Positions 16,191 through 24,395 of a DNA stretch of 34,555 bases are shown here, piece by piece. The stretch's first letter is position 1. The number at the start of each line of letters is the position of its first letter. Source of the DNA: Pseudideonella sakaiensis (GTDB lineage Bacteria > Pseudomonadota > Gammaproteobacteria > Burkholderiales > Burkholderiaceae_C); assembly GCF_001293525.1 (NCBI RefSeq), contig NZ_BBYR01000056.1, forward strand, positions 1 to 34,555, given 5' to 3'. A program made the position numbers and the translations under genes. The notes under the pieces were generated by a model. That model did no database searches and was not told the origin of the DNA. It was given only the letters and a program-made list of their open reading frames with translations.

Positions 16191-17872
16191 GCACGCTGCG
16201 CCTGCGCGGCGGCCGCGTGATCGACCCGGTGCACCCGGGCTCGGGCGAGCTGCGCGACCTCGGCGTGCGCGACGGCCGCATCGTCGCGCTGCCGCCCGAC
16301 GCGCCGGTGGACCAGGAGATCGACGCCCGCGGCTGCCTGGTGATGGCCGGCGGCATCGACCTGCACAGCCACATCGGCGGCGGCAAGGTCAACCTCGCGC
16401 GGCTGCTGCTGCCCGAGCTGCAGCGGCGCGAGGCGGAGGCCGCGCGCGGCCGGCCGGCCAACCCGCTCGAATGGCCGTCCTGCGGCGGCTGTGCGCCCGG
16501 CACGCTGGCCACCGGCTACCGCTATGCGGAGATGGGCTACACCGCCGCCTTCGAACCGGCGATGTCGGCCGGCAATGCGCGCCAGGCCCACCTCGAGATG
16601 GGCGACGTGCCCATCCTCGACCACGGCGCCTACGTGATGCTCGGCAACGACGAGCTGCTGCTGCGGCTGCTGCACGACGGCGCGCCGCCCGAGCTGCTGC
16701 GCGACGCGGTCGGCCACACCGTGGCCGCGACGCGGGCGATGGGCGTGAAGGTGGTCAACCCGGGCGGCATCTCGGCCTTCAAGTTCAACCAGCGCCGGCT
16801 CGACGTCGACGAGGCGCACGTGCACTGGGGCGTGACGCCGCGGCGCATCGTGCAGGCGCTGGCGCGCGCGGTGCACGAGCTGGGCCTGGCGCACCCGCTG
16901 CACATCCACGCCAGCAACCTCGGCGTGGCCGGCAACATCGGCTCGACGCTCGCCACCATCGATGCGCTGGAAGGCCTGCGCGGTCACCTCACGCACGTGC
17001 AGTTCCACGCCTACGGGGACGACGGACCGAAGAAGTTCTCGTCGGCCGCGCTGCGGCTGGCCGAGAAGGTGAACGCAACGCCGAACGTGTCGATCGACGT
17101 CGGCCAGGTGCTGTTCGGCCAGACCGTGACCGCCTCCGGCGACACGATGCGGCAGTTCGCGCAGTCCGGCTTCGCGCACCCGCGCAAGTCGGTCATCGCC
17201 GACCTGGAGTGCGATGCCGGCTGCGGCGTGGTGCCCTTCCGCTACCGCGAGCCGAGCTACGTCAACGCGCTGCAGTGGTCGATCGGCCTGGAGCTGTTCC
17301 TGCAGTGCCGCGACCCCTGGCGCATCGTGCTGACCACCGACCACCCGAACGGCGCCCCCTTCACCAGCTACCCGCACCTGATCCGCCTGCTGATGGACAA
17401 GGACTTCCGCGACGCCCAGCTGGCGCGGCTGCACCCCGACGTGGCCGCGCAGTCGGCGCTGCGCGACATCCGCCGCGAGCTGACGCTCGACGAGGTGGCG
17501 ATCCTGACCCGCGCCGGCCCGGCCCGGCTGCTCGGCCTGGCCGACCGCGGCCACCTCGGCCCCGGCGCGGTGGCCGACGTCGCCGTCTACCGCGAGGCGG
17601 CGGACCCGGAGGCGACCTTCTCGCGGGCGGCGTGGCTGCTGAAGGACGGCCGCCCGGTGGTGCGCGACGGCCAGGTCATCGACACCCCGGCCGGCGGCGT
17701 GCATTTCGCGACGCCGGCCTACGACGAGGCCGCCGGCGAGGCGCTGCCCGAGCGCGCCGGCGGCTACCTCGCCGAGACGCTGCGGCTGCAGCCGATCGGC
17801 CACGACGAGCTCTGCGCCTGCTGCCACGGCGCGCGGCTGCTGCCGTCGGCCTGCGAAGCGAGGCCGCTGTGA
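16187..17872 (+). CDS. fhcA: Formyltransferase/hydrolase complex subunit A (formyl-methylofuran hydrolase)
   Basis: 561 aa, the usual size for FhcA/FwdA. It is a zinc-type amidohydrolase: the HxH metal motif IDLHSHIGG (H60, H62), a Lys in VKVVNPGGISAFKFN that may be the bridging carboxylated residue, HIHASNLG with further histidines, and the catalytic-type Asp in LTTDHPNGAPF. It releases formate from formyl-methylofuran in the cytoplasm. Conserved features such as EWPSCGGCAPG and FEPAMSAGNARQAHLEM confirm the family. The start ATG overlaps the fhcB stop; its TGA overlaps the GTG start of fhcD. The last 25 residues hold a Cys/His cluster (CACCHG). Confidence 0.95.
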   Translation: MSTLRLRGGRVIDPVHPGSGELRDLGVRDGRIVALPPDAPVDQEIDARGCLVMAGGIDLHSHIGGGKVNLARLLLPELQRREAEAARGRPANPLEWPSCGGCAPGTLATGYRYAEMGYTAAFEPAMSAGNARQAHLEMGDVPILDHGAYVMLGNDELLLRLLHDGAPPELLRDAVGHTVAATRAMGVKVVNPGGISAFKFNQRRLDVDEAHVHWGVTPRRIVQALARAVHELGLAHPLHIHASNLGVAGNIGSTLATIDALEGLRGHLTHVQFHAYGDDGPKKFSSAALRLAEKVNATPNVSIDVGQVLFGQTVTASGDTMRQFAQSGFAHPRKSVIADLECDAGCGVVPFRYREPSYVNALQWSIGLELFLQCRDPWRIVLTTDHPNGAPFTSYPHLIRLLMDKDFRDAQLARLHPDVAAQSALRDIRRELTLDEVAILTRAGPARLLGLADRGHLGPGAVADVAVYREAADPEATFSRAAWLLKDGRPVVRDGQVIDTPAGGVHFATPAYDEAAGEALPERAGGYLAETLRLQPIGHDELCACCHGARLLPSACEARPL

Positions 17873-18873
17873 GCGCGTCGCCCGCACCGGGGGAGACGGC
17901 CTGCGTGCTGAACGGCGTGGCCATCGACGACGGCTTCGCCGAGGCCTTCCCGATGAAGGCCACGCGGCTCGTGATCACCGCCCACACGCCCGACTGGGCG
18001 CGCCATGCCGCGGTGGCGGCCACCGGCTTCGCGACCTCGGTGATCGCCTGCGGCTGCGAGGCCGGGCTGGAGCGCGAGCTGGCGCCGGCCGAGACGCCGG
18101 ACGGCCGCCCGGGCGTGGCCGTGCTGCTGTTCGCGATGTCGGGCAAGGAGCTGGCGAAGCAGGTGGAACGGCGCGTCGGCCAGTGCGTGCTGACCTGCCC
18201 GACCACCGCCGTCTTCGCCGGCCTGCCGCAGGCGCCGCTGCCGGGCCAGGCGGTGCCGGCCGAGGACGGCACGATGCCGGCGCCCGCGGCCGGCGACACG
18301 GTCGCGCTCGGCCGCAACCTGCGCTTCTTCGGCGACGGCTGGCAGGCCGCCAAGGTGATCGCCGGCCGGCGCTACTGGCGGGTGCCGGTGATGGACGGCG
18401 AGTTCGTCGCCGAAGAGAGCACGCCGGTGGTCAAGGGCGTGGGCGGCGGCAACCTGCTGCTGCTGGCGCGCGACACCGACGCGGCGCTGGCCGGCGCCGA
18501 GGCCGCGGTCGCGGCGATGCGCCGCGTGCCCGGCGTGATCCTGCCCTTCCCCGGCGGCGTGGTGCGCTCCGGCTCCAAGGTGGGCAGCAAGTACCCGGCG
18601 CTGCCCGCGTCGACCAACGACGCCTTCTGCCCCGCGCTGGCGCCGCTGGTGGCGCGCAGCGCGCTCGGCCCGCAGGACCGCTGCGTGCTGGAGATCGTGA
18701 TCGACGGCCTCGACGAGGCGGCGGTGGCCGCGGCGATGCGCGCCGGCCTCGCGGCGATCGTCGCGCGCGGCGCCGCGGCCGGCGTGCACCGCATCGCCGC
18801 CGGCAACTACGGCGGCAAGCTCGGGCCTTTCCACTTCCACCTGCGGCGGCTGCTGCCCGAAACGGCCGCATGA
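17869..18873 (+). CDS. fhcD: Formylmethanofuran:H4MPT formyltransferase (Fhc subunit D)
   Basis: 334 aa, against about 300 for archaeal Ftr. It transfers the formyl group from formyl-H4MPT to methylofuran inside the Fhc complex. Family hallmarks are CVLNGVAIDDGFAEAFPMKATRLVITA at the start, TSVIACGCEAG, LRFFGDGWQ, EESTPVVKGVGGGNLLL, FPGGVVRSGSKVGSKY and the end RIAAGNYGGKLGPFHFHL. The GTG start (17869-17871) overlaps the fhcA stop codon; no ATG is available before the conserved region. It is followed after 7 bp by fhcC. Gene order B-A-D-C differs from no functional expectation: all four subunits are present and intact. Confidence 0.95.
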   Translation: MSASPAPGETACVLNGVAIDDGFAEAFPMKATRLVITAHTPDWARHAAVAATGFATSVIACGCEAGLERELAPAETPDGRPGVAVLLFAMSGKELAKQVERRVGQCVLTCPTTAVFAGLPQAPLPGQAVPAEDGTMPAPAAGDTVALGRNLRFFGDGWQAAKVIAGRRYWRVPVMDGEFVAEESTPVVKGVGGGNLLLLARDTDAALAGAEAAVAAMRRVPGVILPFPGGVVRSGSKVGSKYPALPASTNDAFCPALAPLVARSALGPQDRCVLEIVIDGLDEAAVAAAMRAGLAAIVARGAAAGVHRIAAGNYGGKLGPFHFHLRRLLPETAA

Positions 18874-18880
18874 TGTCGGC

Positions 18881-19711
18881 ATGAGTTCCCGCACCGTCCT
18901 GCGCCTGCGCACCCCGCCCGCCCTGCGGCTGGACGCCCGCGCGCTGCTGCCCGCCGCGCTGGCCGCGCTGGCGCCGGCCGAGATCGAGGCGCTGCCGCTG
19001 GCGCAGGGCCGCGCCTCGGTGCCGCTGGCCGAGTTCTTCGACGTGCGGCGCGAGCCGCTCGCCGACGGCGGCGCGCCGCAGCTCGTGCTGGAGGGCGACA
19101 CCGCGCGCCTGGACCACGTCGGCTGGGGGCTGGCCGAGGGCCTGCTGCGCGTGACCGGCGACGTCGGCGACCACGCCGGCGGCACCATGAGCGGCGGCCG
19201 CCTGCACGTCGACGGCCGCGCCGGCGACCTGGCCGGCTGCGCGATGAGCGGCGGCTGGCTGGAGATCGGCGGCAGCTGCGGCGACTTCGCCGCGGCCGCG
19301 CTGCCCGGCGAGATGGACGGCATGCGCGGCGGCACCCTGGTCGTGCGCGGCGATGCCGGCGCCCGGCTGGCCGACCGCATGCGCCGCGGCACGGTGCTGC
19401 TGCACGGCGATGCCGGCGACTGGCTGGCCTCGCGCCTGGTGGCCGGCACCGTCGCGGTGGCCGGCCGCTGCGGCGCCCACCCCGGCTACGGCATGCGCCG
19501 CGGCTCGCTCGTCTTCGCCGGGCCGGCGCCGGCACTGCCGGCCACCTTCGTGCCCGTCGCGGCCGAGGCCGAGGTGTTCTGGCAGCTGCTGGCGCGCGAG
19601 CTGGCGCGCCACGGCGGCGCCTTCGAGACCCTGTCGGCGCGCGCCGTGCAGCGCCACGTCGGCGACCTCGCCGTGCAGGGCCAGGGCGAGATCCTCGTGC
19701 CGCAGGCCTGA
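18881..19711 (+). CDS. fhcC: Formyltransferase/hydrolase complex subunit C
   Basis: 276 aa. FhcC/FwdC has the glutamate-synthase-type beta-helix, visible as repeated Gly-x-x-Gly-Asp turns (VTGDVGDHAGGTMSGG, VDGRAGDLAGCAMSGG, IGGSCGDFAAAALPGEMDGMRGG, VRGDAGARLADRMRRG, LHGDAGDWLASRLVAG) through residues about 85-195. The repeats are six to seven rungs long. It has a structural role in the Fhc complex, bridging the hydrolase and transferase parts. An ATG 7 bp after fhcD is used. It ends the fhcBADC set; a strong hairpin and a 114-bp gap precede the next gene. Confidence 0.93.
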   Translation: MSSRTVLRLRTPPALRLDARALLPAALAALAPAEIEALPLAQGRASVPLAEFFDVRREPLADGGAPQLVLEGDTARLDHVGWGLAEGLLRVTGDVGDHAGGTMSGGRLHVDGRAGDLAGCAMSGGWLEIGGSCGDFAAAALPGEMDGMRGGTLVVRGDAGARLADRMRRGTVLLHGDAGDWLASRLVAGTVAVAGRCGAHPGYGMRRGSLVFAGPAPALPATFVPVAAEAEVFWQLLARELARHGGAFETLSARAVQRHVGDLAVQGQGEILVPQA

Positions 19712-19714
19712 GCG

Positions 19715-19741
19715 CCCGCGCCGCGGCTGCGCGGCCGCGGG
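19715..19741 (+). terminator. Strong stem-loop between fhcC and the fae homologue
   Basis: The arms CCCGCGCCGCG (19715-19725) and CGCGGCCGCGGG (19730-19741) pair with one bulged G around a GCTG loop, starting 4 bp after the fhcC stop codon. There is no T-run. It could attenuate transcription into fae-pabBC or protect the fhc mRNA 3' end. Confidence 0.5.
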
Positions 19742-19825
19742 CGGCACGGCGCGACGGCCCGGCCCTGCGCGCGCCCCGCCCCCACCCCTTCCCTTCCGAC
19801 CCACCGAGACCCCGAGAGACCCCGC

Positions 19826-20356
19826 ATGAAGACCCACCTCTTCCACGCCGGCGAAGCCACCGTGCTGGCCCGCGACGGCCAGTTCACCGACGCGATGCCC
19901 GAGATCCTGATCGGCCGCACCGACGGCCCGGTCGGCGCCGCCTTCGCCAACATGATGGCCCAGTCCAAGGGCCACACCGCGATGTTCGCGATCCGCGCCT
20001 GCAACCAGCTGGTGCGGCCGGGGACCATCATCGTGCCCAAGGTCACGCTGAAGGACATGGCCAACATCGACCTGTTCGGCGGCGTGGTGCAGTCCGCGAC
20101 CGCCGACGCGGTGGTCGATTGCCTGATCGACGGCACCCTGCCGAAGGAACTCGCCAACGAGCTGTGCATCATCAGCCTGGTCTGGATCGACCCGCGCTGC
20201 GCGAAGGACCCGAACCTCGACAAGAAGGACATGTACCGCACCAACCACGAGGCGACGCGGCTGGCGATCCGGCGCGCGATGAACGACGAGCCGAGCGTCG
20301 ACGAGCTGATCGCCAACCGGCACCGCATCAAGCACGACATGGACGACTGGAGCTGA
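19826..20356 (+). CDS. Fae-family protein lacking the usual catalytic histidine (Fae paralogue)
   Basis: 176 aa, the usual Fae length. Fae joins formaldehyde and H4MPT to methylene-H4MPT. The family pattern is clear: GEATVLARDGQF, ILIGRTDGPVGAAFANMMAQSKGHTAMFAI, IIVPKVTLKDM, and NHEATRLAIRRAMNDEPS near the end. In authentic Fae the segment before the first long strand reads AHIDLIIG and its His is considered catalytic; here the aligned residues are AMPEILIG, with Met24 in the His position. It may therefore be a Fae2/Fae3-type paralogue with a sensing, binding or altered catalytic role. It follows fhcC by 114 bp and its stop overlaps the pabBC start (TGATG). The ribosome site is weak (GAGAGA). 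Confidence 0.85.
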   Translation: MKTHLFHAGEATVLARDGQFTDAMPEILIGRTDGPVGAAFANMMAQSKGHTAMFAIRACNQLVRPGTIIVPKVTLKDMANIDLFGGVVQSATADAVVDCLIDGTLPKELANELCIISLVWIDPRCAKDPNLDKKDMYRTNHEATRLAIRRAMNDEPSVDELIANRHRIKHDMDDWS

Positions 20357-22365
20357 TGGACGCCCCGGCAGCCGACCCGGCGGTCTTCGCGCTGCTCGAC
20401 GACGGCGGCCCCGCCGCCGCCGGCGAGGCGCCGCGCAGCCGGCTGTACCGGGGCTTCCTGCACGAGCACCGCTGCACCGACCCGGCCACGCTGGACGCGG
20501 TCGCCGCGGCCGCGGGCGCCGACCTCGCCGCTGGCCGCGCGCTCGTGCTGCTGGCCGACTACGAATGGGGCGCGCGGCTGATCGGCGCCGGCACCGCGGC
20601 GCTCGCGCCCGGCGACAGGAGCGCGCTGCGGCTGCTGGTGTTCGAGCGCATGGACCGGCTGGACGCCGACGGCGTGGCGCGCTGGCTGGCCGAGCGCGAG
20701 CGGGCGTGCGAACGCGAAGGCCAGGCCGGGGCCGACGACCCTGCCGGCGCCGACGCACCCGCCGCCGAGGCCGACGCGCGCGGCGGGAAGCCGGGCGCGC
20801 CTGCGCCGCCGCCCGGCCCGGCCGGCGTGCTCGAGTTGCGCCCGGCGATCACGCGCGCCCGCTTCGAGCAGGACATCGCGCGCATCCACGAGGCGATCCG
20901 CGACGGCGAGACCTACCAGGTCAACCACACCTACCGCCTGCACGGCCGGGCCTGGGGCTCGCCGTGGGCGCTGTACCGGCGCCTGCGCGCGCGCCAGGCG
21001 GTGGCCTACGGCGCACTGATCCGGCTGCCGTGCGGGCCCGGCGACGCCGTCGAGTGGGTGCTGTCGCGCTCACCGGAGCTGTTCGTGCGCCACGCCGCCG
21101 GCCGCCTCGCCGCCAAGCCGATGAAGGGCACCGCCGCGCGCGCCAGCGCGCCCGAGGGCGACAGCGAGACCGCCCGCCTGCTGCACGCCGACGTGAAGAA
21201 CCGGGCCGAGAACCTGATGATCGTCGACCTGCTGCGCAACGACCTCGGCCGCATCGCCGAGCTCGGCTCGGTGCGCGTGCCCGCGCTCTTCGAGGTCGAG
21301 CCCTACGCCACGGTGTTCCAGATGACCTCCACCGTCGAGGCCCGGCTGCGGCCCGAGGTCGGCCTCGCCGGCCTGCTGCGTGCGCTCTTCCCGTGCGGCT
21401 CGATCACCGGCGCGCCCAAGCACCACACCATGGACTGGATCGCGCGGCTCGAGCAGGGCCCGCGCGGCCTCTACACCGGCGCCATCGGCTGGCTCGACGC
21501 GCCGCCGCCCGGCCACGCCTGCCCCGAGCTCTGCCTCAGCGTGGCCATCCGCACGCTGACGCTCGGGCCGGCCGGCGAGGACACCGGCTCGGCCGTCGGC
21601 ACGCCCGCCGGCACGCGGCCGCTGACGCTCGGCGTCGGCGGCGGCATCGTGCTCGACAGCGTCGCCGCCGACGAGTACGAGGAGACCCGCTGGAAGGCCC
21701 GCTTCCTCACCGCGCTGGACCCCGGCCTCGCGCTGATCGAGACCCTGCGCGCCACGCCCGACGGCGCGCTGCCGCTGCGCGCGGGCCACCGCGAGCGCCT
21801 CGCGCGCAGCGCCGCCGCGCTCGGCTTCGCGCTCGACCTCGCACGCGTCGACGCGCTGCTCGACGACCGGCTCGCCCAGCTGCGCGCAGCGGCCGCCCCG
21901 GCCGACTGGCGCCTGCGCCTGCTGCTCCACGCCGACGGCCGCGTCGAGCTCCAGCACGCCCCGCTGCCCCCGCTGCCCCCCGGCCCGCTGCGCCTGCGCG
22001 TCGACGAGCGCCCGCTGCCCGCCGCGCGCCCGCTGGCCGGCCACAAGACCACCGACCGCGCCCGCTACGACGCCGGCGTGCGCGCCGCCGAAGCCGCCGG
22101 CGCCTTCGACACCCTCTTTCTCACCGCCGACGGCCGCCTCGTCGAAGGCGGCCGCAGCAGCCTCTTCCTCCGCCTCGACGGCCGCTGGTACACCCCGCCG
22201 CTCACCGACGGCGCCCTCCCCGGCGTCATGCGCGCCGAGGTCCTCGACGACCCCCGCTGGGCCGCCGCCGAGCGCACGCTCCGGCTCGACGACCTCGTTC
22301 GGGCGGAGGCGGTGATGGTGTGCAATGCCTTGCGGGGGTGCCGGGAGGCGGTGGTGGTGCGATGA
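20356..22365 (+). CDS. pabB: PabB-PabC fusion: aminodeoxychorismate synthase component I and lyase
   Basis: 669 aa. Residues about 1-455 are the chorismate-binding PabB domain: RFEQDIARIHEAIRDGETYQVN, AKPMKGT (256-259), DVKNRAENLMIVDLLRND (from about 279), PCGSITGAPK. Residues about 460-669 are a PLP-dependent aminodeoxychorismate lyase with the PLP lysine in AGHKTTDRARYD (K564), and FLTADGRLVEGGRSSLFLR. Together they convert chorismate, with a glutamine amidotransferase PabA encoded elsewhere, to p-aminobenzoate, which feeds both folate and H4MPT through beta-RFAP synthase at 1167. A disordered Ala/Pro/Gly insert lies at about 118-155. Its start overlaps the fae-like stop. It is the last gene of the high-GC C1 region. 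Confidence 0.93.
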   Translation: MDAPAADPAVFALLDDGGPAAAGEAPRSRLYRGFLHEHRCTDPATLDAVAAAAGADLAAGRALVLLADYEWGARLIGAGTAALAPGDRSALRLLVFERMDRLDADGVARWLAERERACEREGQAGADDPAGADAPAAEADARGGKPGAPAPPPGPAGVLELRPAITRARFEQDIARIHEAIRDGETYQVNHTYRLHGRAWGSPWALYRRLRARQAVAYGALIRLPCGPGDAVEWVLSRSPELFVRHAAGRLAAKPMKGTAARASAPEGDSETARLLHADVKNRAENLMIVDLLRNDLGRIAELGSVRVPALFEVEPYATVFQMTSTVEARLRPEVGLAGLLRALFPCGSITGAPKHHTMDWIARLEQGPRGLYTGAIGWLDAPPPGHACPELCLSVAIRTLTLGPAGEDTGSAVGTPAGTRPLTLGVGGGIVLDSVAADEYEETRWKARFLTALDPGLALIETLRATPDGALPLRAGHRERLARSAAALGFALDLARVDALLDDRLAQLRAAAAPADWRLRLLLHADGRVELQHAPLPPLPPGPLRLRVDERPLPAARPLAGHKTTDRARYDAGVRAAEAAGAFDTLFLTADGRLVEGGRSSLFLRLDGRWYTPPLTDGALPGVMRAEVLDDPRWAAAERTLRLDDLVRAEAVMVCNALRGCREAVVVR

Positions 22366-22388
22366 CCGCGGAGATGCCCAACTGCAAT

Positions 22389-22420
22389 GGCCCGGGGAGG
22401 AAATCACCCCTCGGCGGGCC
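22389..22420 (+). terminator. Terminator-like hairpin after pabBC
   Basis: GGCCCG (22389-22394) pairs with CGGGCC (22415-22420); inside, after a GG/GG internal loop, GAGG pairs with CCTC, closing an A-rich loop. TT follows. It lies 23 bp after the pabBC stop codon and coincides with the change of base composition. Confidence 0.55.
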
Positions 22421-22510
22421 TTGGGCGCATACTCCGTGGACGCAAGCGACGGATCTGCGGACCGACTGCCCTGACCCTGTCGCCGTTGCGCATCTCCGGG
22501 AGAATCCTCG

Positions 22511-22753
22511 ATGAATGACTGGCGCGCACGGATCGACAGCGATCCCGACGTCCTCCAGGGGAAGCCCTGCGTGCGCGGGACGCGGCTGTCGGTGGAACTG
22601 ATCGTGGGCTGGCTGGCCCAGGGCTGGACGCACGACATGCTCATCGAGTCCTACCCTCAGCTGACGCGGGACGACATCCTCGCCGCCCTCGCCTTCACCG
22701 CCGAGGTGCTGCGCGAAGAAGGCTACCTGAGCCTCAAGCGGGAAGCAGCCTGA
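22511..22753 (+). CDS. DUF433 family protein, probable antitoxin
   Basis: 80 aa. RIDSDPDVLQGKPCVRGTRLSVELIVGWLAQGWT, then a segment SYPQLTRDDILAALAF, is the classical DUF433 pattern, a small helix-turn-helix protein. Members are normally paired with a PIN-like DUF5615 toxin, which follows here after 16 bp. GGGAGA lies 7 nt before the ATG. In such pairs the antitoxin usually binds the toxin and represses the operon. Codon use is less GC-extreme than in the C1 genes upstream, so it belongs with the CRISPR side of the window. Confidence 0.88.
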   Translation: MNDWRARIDSDPDVLQGKPCVRGTRLSVELIVGWLAQGWTHDMLIESYPQLTRDDILAALAFTAEVLREEGYLSLKREAA

Positions 22754-22769
22754 TCCGAAAGGGGCCGAC

Positions 22770-23138
22770 TTGGCCTCTGACATCGTCCTGCTGACCGACG
22801 AGAACATCCCTCGTCCCGCTGTGCTGGCCTTGCGCGCAGCCGGCAGAGATGTCGAATCGGTCAGCGAACGGATGCCGGGCGCGTCCGACCTGGCGGTGCT
22901 GCGGTATGCAGCGACGAGCCGGCGATGGCTGGTCACCTTCGACCGCGACTACGGCGAACTGGTGTTCGCCCGGCTGGCACCGTCGCCAGCCGCCATCGTC
23001 TTTCTCCGGCAAGGATCCCATCCACCGACCTGGGCCGCCGAGGCCGTCCTCGACGTCCTGGCGCAGGTGGAGTTCGCGGCCGGACACCTCGTCGTGGTCA
23101 GCGATCGATCACTGCGGCGACGCCCCTTGCCCGGCTGA
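22770..23138 (+). CDS. DUF5615 PIN-like protein, probable toxin
   Basis: 122 aa from a TTG start with AAAGGGG 5 nt upstream. The N-terminal LLTDENIPRPAVLALRAAGRDV and the central RRWLVTFDRDYGELVF carry the acidic residues (the DEN motif and the D-x-D of TFDRDYG) expected of the Mut7-C/PIN-like nuclease fold. Homologues paired with DUF433 are annotated as toxins of type II toxin-antitoxin systems; RNase activity is presumed, not shown. It lies between the antitoxin and the cas operon, with 255 bp of non-coding DNA after it. Confidence 0.85.
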   Translation: MASDIVLLTDENIPRPAVLALRAAGRDVESVSERMPGASDLAVLRYAATSRRWLVTFDRDYGELVFARLAPSPAAIVFLRQGSHPPTWAAEAVLDVLAQVEFAAGHLVVVSDRSLRRRPLPG

Positions 23139-23393
23139 GCGGGCCGCTTCGCGAAGCTTGACCTGTCGATAACGAAGGGGAGCAATGCCTCGCCCACTCG
23201 ACGTCGGACGTGTTCCACTGCGTCATGGACGAATCGATGACGACCGCTGCCGAGCCGGCGTGGTGAGCCGCTAGAGTGTGCTCACAGCCGGCGTGGCCGG
23301 TGGCTCGTCTGGTGAGCCAGCCGGTCGGAAGAATCGCCATGGCGTACCGAAAGGCGACCGCCTCGGCGTCAGGAGCCAACCCGGACACACCCC
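23139..23393 (+). promoter_or_regulatory. Upstream region of the cas operon
   Basis: 255 bp with no credible gene. It contains an 11-bp direct repeat AGCCGGCGTGG at 23253-23263 and 23286-23296, GGTGAGCC twice (23262, 23311), and a hairpin GGCTC-GTCTGGT-GAGCC at 23302-23318 flanked by CCGG on both sides. This is the expected place for the cas promoter and its operators. A clear -35/-10 pair is not visible; TAGAGT at 23272-23277 is the best -10-like element. Confidence 0.45.
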
Positions 23394-24395
23394 ATGGAAG
23401 AGATTCGTGCAGGTGACCTGAAAACGATCCTGCATTCCAAGCGAGCCAATCTGTACTACCTGGAGCACTGCCGGGTGCTCGTGAGCGGCGGTCGCGTGAC
23501 CTACGTGACCGATGCAGGCAAGCAGTCGCTGTACTGGAACATCCCCATCGCGAATACGACGACCGTGCTGCTTGGTACGGGAACGTCCATCACGCAAGCT
23601 GCCGCGCGCGAGCTGGCCAAGGCGGGCGTGATGCTGGGCTTCTGCGGTGGTGGAGGGACGCCACTGTTCGCGGGAACGGAACAAGCGCTCGAAGTGATGT
23701 GGCTACCCGGCCAAAGCGAGTACCGCCCGACAGAGTACCTGCAGCACTGGGTTCGATTCTGGTTCGATGACCGGCTCCGACTCGAGGCCGCGAAGGCATT
23801 TCAATCCGCGCGCCTCGAGCGACTGCGGGAGCAGTGGACCAGCAGCCGCTCGCTGCGGGAGGCCGGCTTCTCGCCAGATGTCGGTGAGCTGGACTCAGCC
23901 TTGCGGACCGCCGCCGCGGAGCTGGTCCGCGCGCCAGACACGGTCGCCCTGTTGACCCAGGAAGCGAGGCTGACCAAGCAGCTGTTCCGTCTCGCGGGCA
24001 AGGCGGCCAATTACGGCGAGTTCACCCGTGCAAAGCGCGGCGAGGGCACGGACGCGGCCAACCAGTTCCTCGATCATGGCAACTACCTTGCCTACGGACT
24101 GGCTGCGACGGCGACCTGGGTGCTCGGGATTCCGCATGCGCTGGCCGTTCTGCATGGCAAGACGCGCCGTGGCGGTCTCGTCTTCGATGTCGCAGACCTG
24201 GTCAAGGACGCCGTGATCCTGCCACAGGCCTTCATGTCGGCTGCTGCAGGCCAGAGCGAGCAGGAATTCCGCCAGGCCTGCATCGAGTCGCTGATTCGCG
24301 GGGAAGCGCTGGACTTCATGATCGGCACACTCGAGCGAGTTGCAAAGTCCCTCGGCCTGCGCGCGGTCATCGAGTCAGGGGTCCCAAAAGCATGA
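23394..24395 (+). CDS. cas1: Cas1, type I-F CRISPR integrase
   Basis: 333 aa, the usual I-F Cas1 size. Together with Cas2-3 it integrates new spacers. The start (DLKTILHSKRANLYYLEHCRVLV), the WNIPIANTTTVLLGTGTSIT segment and FDHGNY-like NQFLDHGNYLAYG are I-F-specific. Catalytic metal ligands are intact: E190, H254 in AVLHGKTRRGG, and D265/D268 in FDVADLVKD; the numbering agrees with the Pseudomonas aeruginosa enzyme. Its stop overlaps the cas2-3 start (ATGA). AGGAG lies too far upstream (about 19 nt) to be an ideal ribosome site. It is the first gene of the cas operon. Confidence 0.97.
   Translation: MEEIRAGDLKTILHSKRANLYYLEHCRVLVSGGRVTYVTDAGKQSLYWNIPIANTTTVLLGTGTSITQAAARELAKAGVMLGFCGGGGTPLFAGTEQALEVMWLPGQSEYRPTEYLQHWVRFWFDDRLRLEAAKAFQSARLERLREQWTSSRSLREAGFSPDVGELDSALRTAAAELVRAPDTVALLTQEARLTKQLFRLAGKAANYGEFTRAKRGEGTDAANQFLDHGNYLAYGLAATATWVLGIPHALAVLHGKTRRGGLVFDVADLVKDAVILPQAFMSAAAGQSEQEFRQACIESLIRGEALDFMIGTLERVAKSLGLRAVIESGVPKA

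Noticed and set aside
23207-23216. Partial resemblance to the CRISPR repeat start (GTTCCACTGC) before cas1
   Set aside because: The similarity is limited to about ten bases, with no stem GGCAG following, so it is not a degenerate repeat.
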